A stretch of 64,000 nucleotides of DNA, from assembly GCF_050107595.1 (NCBI RefSeq), contig NZ_JBNILH010000014.1:1-64000 (forward strand), written 5' to 3'. Of this stretch, positions 57,314 to 64,000 are shown piece after piece. Position numbers and translations under genes: made by a program. Position 1 is the first letter of the stretch, and each line of letters opens with the position of its first letter. The notes beneath the pieces were generated by a model. That model saw only the letters and a program-made list of their open reading frames with translations. It was not told the origin of the DNA and ran no database searches. The DNA is from Bacillus_AB infantis_C. GTDB lineage: Bacteria; Bacillota; Bacilli; Bacillales; Cytobacillaceae.

Positions 57314-58087
57314 ATGAACAGAGCATATTTTGATTTTTTAGTAAAACAAGCCGAGAAGAAATTTACAGGATGGGACTTCTCTTATCTGACGGAAACAGGG
57401 AGGATGGCCTCTGAGCCGCTGGCCTGGAATTATACGAACTTGGTGCTGCCTGAGATGCTGAATGCGGCATCCATGCTGGATATGGGCACCGGCGGAGGAG
57501 AGTTTCTTTCCTTATTATCCCCGCTTCCGTCTTATACAGCTGCCACAGAAGGGTACGGGCCAAATATAGAGATTGCAGCAGAACGTCTAAAGCCGCTGGG
57601 AATAGAGGTTTATGAGGTAAAAGATGATTCGGTGCTGCCTTTTGGTGACCGTTTGTTTGATCTCGTGATTAACCGCCATGAGTCTTATGATACGCAGGAA
57701 GTGAACCGCATCCTGAAGCCCGGCGGGGTCTTTATAACCCAGCAGGTTGGCGGAACGGATAACTTAGGGCTGAACCGTATGCTCGGCGCTAAAGAAGACT
57801 TTGGACATGCCGGCTGGAACCTGGAGAAGGCCATTCATCAGCTTGAAGCTGCCGGCTTTCATATTATGGAATCTTTTGAAGCATACCCTTATACAAGATT
57901 CTATGATATCGGTGCCATTCTCTACTATTTGAAGGCTATTCCCTGGCAGATAGAAGGGTTTACTGCCGGGAGATACGAAAAAAAGCTGAGGGAGCTGCAC
58001 GTGGAAATCCAGCGGACGGGCTATGTGGAAGTCCGTTCGCACCGCTTCATAATAAAAGCACAAAAAAATAAAGAAAAGCCGGCCTGA
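57314..58087 (+). CDS. Class I SAM-dependent methyltransferase
   Basis: A 257-residue methyltransferase. The N-terminus FTGWDFSYLTETGRMASEPLAWNYTNLVL is typical of a Bacillus group; the SAM-binding loop is MLDMGTGGGEFL (about 54-65), with an acidic residue after the second strand (ATEGYGPN) and DLVINRHESYD, ILKPGGVFITQQVG (about 136-149). The substrate is unknown. AGGAGGAGACGG precedes the ATG. An 8-codon open frame lies in its leader. Confidence 0.88.
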   Translation: MNRAYFDFLVKQAEKKFTGWDFSYLTETGRMASEPLAWNYTNLVLPEMLNAASMLDMGTGGGEFLSLLSPLPSYTAATEGYGPNIEIAAERLKPLGIEVYEVKDDSVLPFGDRLFDLVINRHESYDTQEVNRILKPGGVFITQQVGGTDNLGLNRMLGAKEDFGHAGWNLEKAIHQLEAAGFHIMESFEAYPYTRFYDIGAILYYLKAIPWQIEGFTAGRYEKKLRELHVEIQRTGYVEVRSHRFIIKAQKNKEKPA

Positions 58088-58117
58088 AAAAGACAGGCCC
58101 GCTGGAAGGAGCTTAGT

Positions 58118-58501
58118 ATGGACTTGAAGCTGGGCTATATCATTTTATATGTTGAAGATTTGGAAAAGACGAAGCAGTTTTATGGCGAACTTCTCGGTCT
58201 CGAGCTGAAAAATGAATTTGGCACCTACATAGAATATGACACAGGCAGCACGATCCTCTCCATGAACACACGGGAAAATGTCCGGGAGCTGACAGATCTT
58301 CCGGTACCGGCCGGGGTCCGGACAGAGCAGACGATGGAGATTGGCTTTGTGACGGAGGATGTGGAAGGGACAATTGATAAGGCGCGCAAGGCGGGAGTCC
58401 GCATTTTGCTGGAGCCGGTGAAAAAGCCCTGGGGACAGACTGTCGCTTATATGGAAGATCCGGATGGGCATTATATTGAGATTTGCACACCCATCGGCTA
58501 A
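58118..58501 (+). CDS. VOC-family (glyoxalase/bleomycin-resistance-like) protein
   Basis: A 127-residue protein with two beta-alpha-beta-beta-beta units: LGYIILYVEDLEKTKQFYGELLGLEL (about 4-29) and EIGFVTEDVEGTIDKARKAGVRILLEPVKKPWGQTVAYMEDPDGHYIEICTP (about 74-125). The DPDGHYIEI end with its Glu is a typical metal site. The substrate is unknown. GGAAGGAG lies before the ATG. It is 30 nt after the methyltransferase gene, with a GGCCTG/CAGGCC hairpin between them, so partial co-transcription is likely. Confidence 0.88.
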   Translation: MDLKLGYIILYVEDLEKTKQFYGELLGLELKNEFGTYIEYDTGSTILSMNTRENVRELTDLPVPAGVRTEQTMEIGFVTEDVEGTIDKARKAGVRILLEPVKKPWGQTVAYMEDPDGHYIEICTPIG

Positions 58502-58510
58502 AAATGCCTG

Positions 58511-58538
58511 GCCCTCTTTTTAGAGGGCTTATTTTTTT
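58511..58538 (+). terminator. Terminator after the VOC gene
   Basis: Stem GCCCTCT / AGAGGGC, loop TTTT, then TTATTTTTTT. Confidence 0.88.
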
Positions 58539-58733
58539 GCGTGAGCAAGATTTATCCGGTTAAGTATTTCGAAGAAAATCGAAGAAAAACGGGGGAAACT
58601 CATTAATTCGGCGCTTACACCAGCTCTTGTAAATTATCTGGAATATGGTATGATACTCTATGTTTTTGTCGGCCCGGACTTTGATGAGAGTTCAAAGTCA
58701 CACTATAAATCCAATAAACTAAGGGGTGTTCAT

Positions 58734-60205
58734 TTGAAAGGTTTATCAATTAAAGAACAATGGTTTGGCAATGTCAGAGGAGATATCCTGGCCGGGATTG
58801 TCGTAGCGCTTGCGCTCATTCCCGAGGCGATTGCTTTCTCCATTATTGCAGGTGTAGACCCGATGGTCGGTCTCTATGCTTCTTTTTGCATTGCGGTCAT
58901 TATTGCATTTGTCGGGGGACGGCCGGGGATGATTTCAGCGGCAACCGGGGCCATGGCCCTGCTGATGGTTACGCTTGTTGCAGACCACGGGCTTCAGTAC
59001 TTGTTTGCTGCCACCATCCTGACCGGAATCATTCAGCTGCTGCTGGGTGTCTTTAAGCTGGCCAGGTTTATGAAATTCATTCCAAGGTCTGTGATGATCG
59101 GATTTGTGAATGCGCTCGCCATCTTGATTTTTATGGCACAGCTTGAACAGTTTGTTGATGCTACATGGGTCATGTATGCCATGGTAGCCGGTGCGCTTGC
59201 CATCATTTATTTGTTTCCGCGCATGACAAAGGCTGTCCCATCGCCGCTTGTTGCCATTATTGTCATTTCTATCATTGCGATAACGACAGGTTCGGATGTA
59301 CGGACAGTAGGAGACATGGGAGAGCTGACAAGAAAGCTTCCGGTCTTCCTGATTCCGGATATCCCGCTGAACCTGGAAACACTGAAGATTATTTTTCCTT
59401 ATTCCCTCGGCCTGGCCATTGTCGGCCTGCTTGAGTCACTTTTGACTGCTTCCATCGTCGATGATATGACCGACACGGAAAGCAACAAAAACCGTGAAGC
59501 CAGAGGGCAGGGGATTGCCAATATCATTAACGGATTTTTCGGCGGGATGGCCGGCTGTGCGATGATTGGCCAATCCGTCATTAATGTAAATCAGGGGGAC
59601 GAGGAAGGTTATCTACCTTAACAGCAGGTGTGTTCCTGATGTTCCTGATTCTGGTCCTCGGCGACCTGGTCGTCCAGATTCCGATGGCTGCGCTAGTCGG
59701 AGTCATGATTATGGTATCCATTGGTACATTTGACTGGACTTCTCTCCGCAATATGGCAAAGGTTCCTGCCACCGATTCGATTGTAATGGTCGTAACGGTT
59801 GTGACGGTTGTCTTTACCCATGACCTGTCTAAAGGCGTCTTTGCGGGAGTGCTCCTGAGTGCGATATTCTTCGTTGCCAAAATCTCAAAGGTGAAGGTGT
59901 CAACAGCCCTTGATGAAAAAGCAGGCAAACGCACCTATAAAGTGACAGGACAGCTATTCTTCGCCTCTGTCACTGATTTTGCCGGCAGTTTTGATTTAAA
60001 GGAAACGGCGAAGGAAGTAGTCATCGACCTTTCTGAAGCACATGTCTGGGATGACTCTGCTGTAGCTGCCATTGATAAAATTATGATGAAGCTCCGGGAA
60101 AATGGAACAAGCGTCCAGCTGATTGGACTCAACGAGCCGAGCCTGCATCTGGTTGATAAGCTGGCTGTCCACAAACAGGATGGCGCCAAGCTTTCCGGCC
60201 ATTAA
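58734..60205 (+). pseudogene. SulP-family anion transporter, frameshifted
   Basis: The first frame (from TTG 58734, after AAGGGGTG) encodes the SulP N-terminus: WFGNVRGDILAGIVVALALIPEAIAFSIIAGVDPMVGLYASF, and GAMALLMVTLV. It ends early at 59619-59621 after MIGQSVINVNQGDEEGYLP. In the next frame from 59591, SGGRGRLSTLTAGVFLMFLILVLGDLVVQIPMAALVGVMIMVS and a STAS domain (about 90 residues, ending 60205) carry on. Family members read INVKSGGRGRLS there, so one A is missing in GTAAATCAG (59586-59594). The 59630 ATG could give a separate fragment. It may be inactive or a sequencing error. Confidence 0.88.
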
Positions 60206-60210
60206 TATAA

Positions 60211-60250
60211 AAAAAGGGAAGACATCCTAAATGGTGTCTTCCCTTTCTTT
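60211..60250. terminator. Bidirectional terminator between SulP and tyrS
   Basis: Twelve-base-pair stem AAAGGGAAGACA / TGTCTTCCCTTT with flanking A-run and T-rich sequence. It serves both converging genes. Confidence 0.85.
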
Positions 60251-60253
60251 ATT

Positions 60254-61501
60254 TTAGGCCTTTTTAATCCTGACGAATTTCCGCCTTCCAACTTGCAGGA
60301 TCAGCTCTGCCTGCAAAGAAACCTTCATGTTAATATCCTCAGCCTTTTCGCCATTCATCCTGACACCGCCGTTTAGAACCATCCGCCTTGCTTCGCTCTT
60401 GGAAGAAAAGAGGCCGGCAAACATCAGCAGCTCCAGCAGCTCTGGTCCTTCACCGCCAACCCATGTAAGGTCGGGCATGTCTTCCGGTATGGAGCCTTGC
60501 TGGAACACGCTTTTGAAATGGGATTCTGCCTTGCTGGCAGCTTCATGTCCGTGGTACATGCTGACAATGGTTCTGGCAAGCTGCATTTTAGCGTCCCGGG
60601 GATGAAGCGCCCCTTCTTCAAGTCTCTGCTGGATGGTCGCCTTCTCAGCGAGAGGCAGGCTTGTTGCAAGGTTGAAGTATTTCTCCATCAGCTCATCTGG
60701 AATCGACATGGCTTTGCCGTACATTTCCTCCGGCTTTTCGTCCACCCCAATGTAATTGTTCTTGGACTTTGACATTTTCTCCGTTCCATCGAGCCCTTCC
60801 AAAAGAGGGACAAGGATTACTACCTGCTTTTCTTTGCCATAATGCTCCTGAAGATGCCTTCCCATGAGGACATTGAAATGCTGGTCATTGCCGCCGAGTT
60901 CAATATCGCTTTCGAGCATTACTGAATCATAGCCCTGCATGAGCGGGTAGAAAAACTCATGGAGGGAAATAGGCTTCCCTGCCCCAAGCCGTTCAGAAAA
61001 ATCATTCCGCTCGAGCAGGCGGGCCACAGTGATTTTGCCGGCCAGCTCGATGACATCCTGGAGATGGAGGGAGGACAGCCATTTGGAATTATAATGAAGC
61101 TCGGCCTTGCCCATATCAAGCACTTTGCCGAATTGCTGGAAGTAGGTTTCCGCATTATGCTTTACCTCTTCGTCGGTCAGCTGCTTTCTTGCTGCAGATT
61201 TCCCCGTCGGATCGCCGATTTTTCCGGTAAAGTCGCCGATGATCAGCTGGATGGTATGGCCATTTTCCTGGAATTGCTTCAGCTTATTCAATACGACCGT
61301 ATGGCCCAGGTGGACGTCAGGTGCGGACGGATCAAGCCCGAGCTTCACCTTCAGCGGATTGCCGAGAAAGAGTGATTTGGCGATTTTATTTTTCAGCTCC
61401 TGAGGGGGCACTACATCCTGAGTGCCGCTGGTGTAAAGCTGATATTGCCTTTCAAGCTCCTTTTCCTGGTTGGGATTCAGCTTTTCTATAAAATTCTCCA
61501 T
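60254..61501 (-). CDS. Tyrosine-tRNA ligase (TyrZ type)
   Basis: A 415-residue class Ic synthetase with HIGH motif PDVHLGH (about 61-67) and KMSKS (about 232-236), an S4-like RNA-binding domain at the C-terminus (SEARRMVLNGGVRMNGEKAED). Length and motifs fit TyrZ of B. subtilis (about 413 residues), the second tyrosyl-tRNA synthetase, rather than TyrS. AAGGAGGATAT lies before the ATG. A tyrosine T-box leader precedes it. Confidence 0.93.
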   Translation of the reverse strand: MENFIEKLNPNQEKELERQYQLYTSGTQDVVPPQELKNKIAKSLFLGNPLKVKLGLDPSAPDVHLGHTVVLNKLKQFQENGHTIQLIIGDFTGKIGDPTGKSAARKQLTDEEVKHNAETYFQQFGKVLDMGKAELHYNSKWLSSLHLQDVIELAGKITVARLLERNDFSERLGAGKPISLHEFFYPLMQGYDSVMLESDIELGGNDQHFNVLMGRHLQEHYGKEKQVVILVPLLEGLDGTEKMSKSKNNYIGVDEKPEEMYGKAMSIPDELMEKYFNLATSLPLAEKATIQQRLEEGALHPRDAKMQLARTIVSMYHGHEAASKAESHFKSVFQQGSIPEDMPDLTWVGGEGPELLELLMFAGLFSSKSEARRMVLNGGVRMNGEKAEDINMKVSLQAELILQVGRRKFVRIKKA

Positions 61502-61555
61502 GATATATCCTCCTTATGTTTTTTGTTTGCGGCACTTCCTGATGAGTTTTGAATG

Positions 61556-61790
61556 CACAAAAAAACCACATCCCTGTAAAAAGGGACGTGGTTTTGCACG
61601 CGGTACCACCCTTGTTGAAGACATTTGTCTTCCGCTCGTTCGGATAACGGACCGTCCGTCCTTTGCTACTAAGGTTCACAAAGAATGTTCCAGGAGGTAA
61701 TTCACGTTCGCTTTTGTACCGGTTCGCACCAAACACCGGCTCTCTTCAAACAGGGAAGCAAACCCTACTGATTCCTGTCATAACTCATCT
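61556..61790 (-). ncRNA. T-box leader of the tyrosine-tRNA ligase (specifier TAC)
   Basis: On the minus strand: stem I region with GAGAGCCGGTG, T-box AAGGGTGGTACCGCG (about 61598-61612) and terminator AAAACCACGTCCCT / AGGGATGTGGTTTT with T-run (61557-61594). The TAC codon (61699-61697) in GTGAAT-TAC-CTCC is a tyrosine codon and the likely specifier. Confidence 0.9.
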
Positions 61791-61862
61791 ATTTAGTTAC
61801 TGTTTCTGGATGTTAGAAACAGTTTAGATGATTATCCAGGAGATGTCAAAAGTATTTTCAGA

Positions 61863-63053
61863 CTAAACAGCTTTTGCTTCATTTTTGAGCGGAACGGCTT
61901 TCTTTCCGCTTGCTTTGTCTGCCAGGATTGTGATGGCACCGTCACCTGTTACGTTGCAGGCAGTGCCGAAGCTGTCCTGGGCAAGATAGAGGGCAATCAT
62001 CAAAGCAGTCATTGTCCCATTAAAGCCAAGCATAGATTCCAGCAGGCCGAGCGCAGCCATGACAGCTCCCCCCGGAACGCCCGGCGCGGCAATCATTGTA
62101 ATCCCGAGCATCATAATAAACGGGAACATCTGCCCGAAGGATACTGCTTCACCCTGCAGCATAAGAACAGCAATGGAACAGCTCACTAGTGTGATAGTGC
62201 TTCCGGATAAGTGGATCGTTGCCAGGAGCGGCACAGCGAAATCTGCTGTTTTCTCCCGTGCGCCCAGCTTTTTGACCTGTTTCAGTGTCACAGGGATTGT
62301 AGAAGCAGAAGACTGGGTCCCGAGCGCAGTGAAATAAGCAGGAAGCATTGACTTCAGCAGGTAGAAAGGATTCTTCCTGGCGGCAGCCCCTGCTGCAGTG
62401 TACTGCAAAAACAGGAATAAGAAATGAAGGGCAATAATCATGATAAATACTTTTGCAAATACACTGATGATGCTTCCGACTTGTCCGCCGTACGTCATAT
62501 TGGCAAAAATTCCGAAGATATGGAAAGGCAGCAAAGGAATAATGATTTTTTCGATCAGCATTTCAATGATGCCGCGGAAATCATCCATCACATTTTGCAG
62601 GGCATTGCTTTTCAGGCCGGCAAGTCCAAGCCCGATTGTAAAAGCAAGCAGAAGTGCTGTCATCACGCCCATGACCGGCGGCATGTCCACCTGGAAAAAG
62701 GGAGCAGCGAGCGCTTCCTCTGGATTTCCGAATTCTTTTAAGCTCTGATTCTTAAGCAGGGCAGGGTACAGGCTGACAGCGGCAAAATAGGCGGCTGTTC
62801 CCGCAGCGATGGTAGAGGCATAAGCAAACCCTGTCGTAATGCCGAGAAGCTTGCCGGCACCCTTTCCCATTGTCCCGATGCCGGGAGCGATGAACCCGAT
62901 GATGATTAAAGGGATGGCAAAGCCGAGAAAGTTTCCGAACAGGCTGTTGAATGTAGCGAACAGCCTAATGGCTCCTTCTGGAGAAAAAGAACCAATTAAA
63001 ATGCCTAAAGCTATTGCAAGAATAATTCTGGGGAGTAGTCCTAGCCGTTTCAT
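61863..63053 (-). CDS. Dicarboxylate/amino acid:cation symporter (DAACS family)
   Basis: A 396-residue relative of GltP/SstT. Marks: LGTQSSASTIPVTLKQVKKLG (the serine-rich re-entrant loop, about 242-262), VPLLATIHLSGSTITLVSCSIAVLMLQG (about 272-299), APGVPGGAVMAALGL (about 321-335) and AQDSFGTACNVTGDGAITILADKASGK (about 355-381). It lacks a c-di-AMP riboswitch, unlike the copy at 15728. Substrates may be serine/threonine or C4-dicarboxylates. ATG 63053 is 6 nt after AGGAGG; ATG 63056 is nearer. Confidence 0.9.
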   Translation of the reverse strand: MKRLGLLPRIILAIALGILIGSFSPEGAIRLFATFNSLFGNFLGFAIPLIIIGFIAPGIGTMGKGAGKLLGITTGFAYASTIAAGTAAYFAAVSLYPALLKNQSLKEFGNPEEALAAPFFQVDMPPVMGVMTALLLAFTIGLGLAGLKSNALQNVMDDFRGIIEMLIEKIIIPLLPFHIFGIFANMTYGGQVGSIISVFAKVFIMIIALHFLFLFLQYTAAGAAARKNPFYLLKSMLPAYFTALGTQSSASTIPVTLKQVKKLGAREKTADFAVPLLATIHLSGSTITLVSCSIAVLMLQGEAVSFGQMFPFIMMLGITMIAAPGVPGGAVMAALGLLESMLGFNGTMTALMIALYLAQDSFGTACNVTGDGAITILADKASGKKAVPLKNEAKAV

Positions 63054-63082
63054 CATTGTCCTCCTTGAAAATACATTTGTTT

Positions 63083-63100
63083 GTATAACGTGGATTATAC
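63083..63100. promoter_or_regulatory. Inverted repeat before the DAACS symporter
   Basis: GTATAA-cgtgga-TTATAC lies 27 nt upstream of the minus-strand gene, with another GTATAC at 63105-63110. It may be an operator or part of the promoter. The rest of the 350-nt gap to ddl is AT-rich and shows nothing I can name. Confidence 0.35.
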
Positions 63101-63403
63101 AGTCGTATACCTTTCTTGTTAAGTGGAAATTTTTAAAAATAATAAGTAAAAATATTCTATAAATTCAAATAATAGCATCTAATAAACTATTTGAGAATAA
63201 TTCCTTAGAACCAGTTACCCGGGAGGCTGGAGGATTTAAGGGGAATGGGTTGCAAATGGGCATAGGAAATCATACATATATAGAAAGCAGGGCAGACTGG
63301 GAAAGAAAAAAATTCCTGCAAATAACAATAGTCAATCACGCCTTTTTCGCTTTTGGAGTGGTAAAATGAAACATGTGATTGAATAAATGGAGGGTTCCTT
63401 TTG

Positions 63404-64000
63404 ATGAAAAAGAAGCTTGGATTATTATACGGCGGAAAATCCGCAGAGCATAAAGTATCAATGCAGACGGCCCTTGCTGTCATTAAAGCCTTGGATTTGG
63501 AGAAATTTGATATATATCCTGTTTACATAACCGAGGAAGGGGAATGGGTGAAGGGCCCCATGCTTGAAGCGCCGGCAGAGAGCGTCAAGCAGCTGGAATT
63601 CTCCCAGGGAGAGGCTGTGTCGCCTGCAGCCCTGGCTCCGGCAATGTTCAAGTCATCTGAAGAAAGCAGCTTTGACGTTATCTTCCCGCTTCTTCACGGA
63701 CCAAATGGTGAAGACGGCACGGTTCAGGGGATGCTTGAGCTCCTTAACCTTCCTTATGTCGGCAATGGGGTGCTTGCCTCATCTGCAGGCATGGATAAAG
63801 TCATCATGAAGAATATCTTTGCCCAGGCTGGCCTGCCGCAGGTCAACTATGTATGGTTCGTCCGCAGCGAATGGCAAAAGGCTGGGGAAACAGCTTATGA
63901 GAAGGTAGAAAATGAACTTGGCTATCCTTGCTTTGTCAAGCCGGCCAATCTTGGGTCCAGTGTAGGGATCAGCAAGTGTTCAAACCGGGAAGAGCTGGCA
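63404..64000 (+). CDS. ddl: D-alanine-D-alanine ligase, 5' part
   Basis: The first 199 codons of Ddl, which joins two D-Ala for the peptidoglycan precursor. N-terminal KKKLGLLYGGKSAEHKVSMQTALAVIKAL (about 2-30) has the GGKSAEH-VS motif, then VIFPLLHGPNGEDGTVQGMLELLNLPYVGNGVLASSAGMDKVIMKNIF (about 90-137) and the ATP-grasp PCFVKPANLGSSVGISK (about 175-191). GGAGGG is 9 nt before ATG 63404. The gene runs past the right edge. Confidence 0.97.
   Translation, partial: MKKKLGLLYGGKSAEHKVSMQTALAVIKALDLEKFDIYPVYITEEGEWVKGPMLEAPAESVKQLEFSQGEAVSPAALAPAMFKSSEESSFDVIFPLLHGPNGEDGTVQGMLELLNLPYVGNGVLASSAGMDKVIMKNIFAQAGLPQVNYVWFVRSEWQKAGETAYEKVENELGYPCFVKPANLGSSVGISKCSNREELA

Noticed and set aside
59586..59632. 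SulP as two separate functional genes
   Set aside because: The second frame lacks a ribosome binding site before 59630, and the family sequence continues upstream of that ATG to the shift point, so it is one broken gene.

Overview
The window reads as a chromosomal segment of a Gram-positive, endospore-forming-type member of the Bacillaceae. The evidence is gene content and order: a Val-Thr-Tyr-Gln-Lys-Gly-Ala tRNA run, then rocF, a Spo0E-like phosphatase, sigW-rsiW, cdaA-cdaR-glmM and a glmS gene led by a glmS ribozyme, which is a conserved Bacillus neighbourhood. Further support comes from strong AGGAGG ribosome binding sites, frequent TTG/GTG starts, T-box leaders and SigB/SigW-type promoters. 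I cannot name the species from sequence alone; moderate GC by eye fits relatives such as B. infantis, Mesobacillus or Cytobacillus.

Layout. 1-9600 is core: tRNAs, arginase, envelope-stress sigma factor SigW, the c-di-AMP synthase operon and amino-sugar synthesis. 9600-14600 is a small-gene zone with three orphan operator-like palindromes next to a decayed gene, a SET-domain protein, a HesB/IscA-like protein interrupted by an in-frame TGA (candidate selenoprotein with a SECIS-like hairpin), a FusB-type EF-G-binding protein, DUF421, and a lone TatA. 14600-19100 holds uppP, a c-di-AMP riboswitch before a dicarboxylate/amino-acid symporter, and a K+/H+-type antiporter with an RCK_C domain just downstream of a catalytic-domain-only tyrosine recombinase. 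19270-27900 is stress and envelope: lactonase, SigB-type general stress protein, RsbR paralogue, mechanosensitive channel-like protein, and an ECF sigma/DUF4179 anti-sigma pair. 28000-38600 has a Ktr-type potassium channel subunit behind a second c-di-AMP riboswitch, lipid kinase, Dps with a PerR box set in a 51-bp perfect palindrome, DedA, PadR/permease-prefix pair, TauE-like exporter, T-box-controlled argS and a FtsW/RodA protein.

39000-41200 carries an unrecognised protein, a 52-bp tandem array of hairpins, and a TrmB-type regulator divergent from an MFS transporter. 42400-54920 is one long cobalamin operon behind a cobalamin riboswitch: BtuF-like binding protein, BtuC permease, an ABC ATPase fused to CbiZ, CbiB, CobD, CobU, CobQ, CobS, a CobC-like phosphatase, a CobU-like protein with a damaged P-loop, a PduO-type adenosyltransferase, a CblT-like ECF S-component, a CblS-like alpha-ribazole kinase and a frameshifted second CobC. 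This is late-stage assembly and salvage (cobinamide plus alpha-ribazole), with no corrin-ring genes in view. It is followed by a 53-bp tandem array of about 13 units.

55700-64000 holds a TetR-SMR efflux pair with its operator, a 21-bp repeat, a methyltransferase with a possible 8-codon leader peptide, a VOC protein, a frameshifted SulP transporter, T-box-controlled tyrS (TyrZ type), a second DAACS symporter and the 5' part of ddl. A recurring theme is c-di-AMP and ion control: the synthase CdaA, its regulator CdaR, two c-di-AMP riboswitches, a Ktr subunit and an RCK_C antiporter all occur within about 26 kb.
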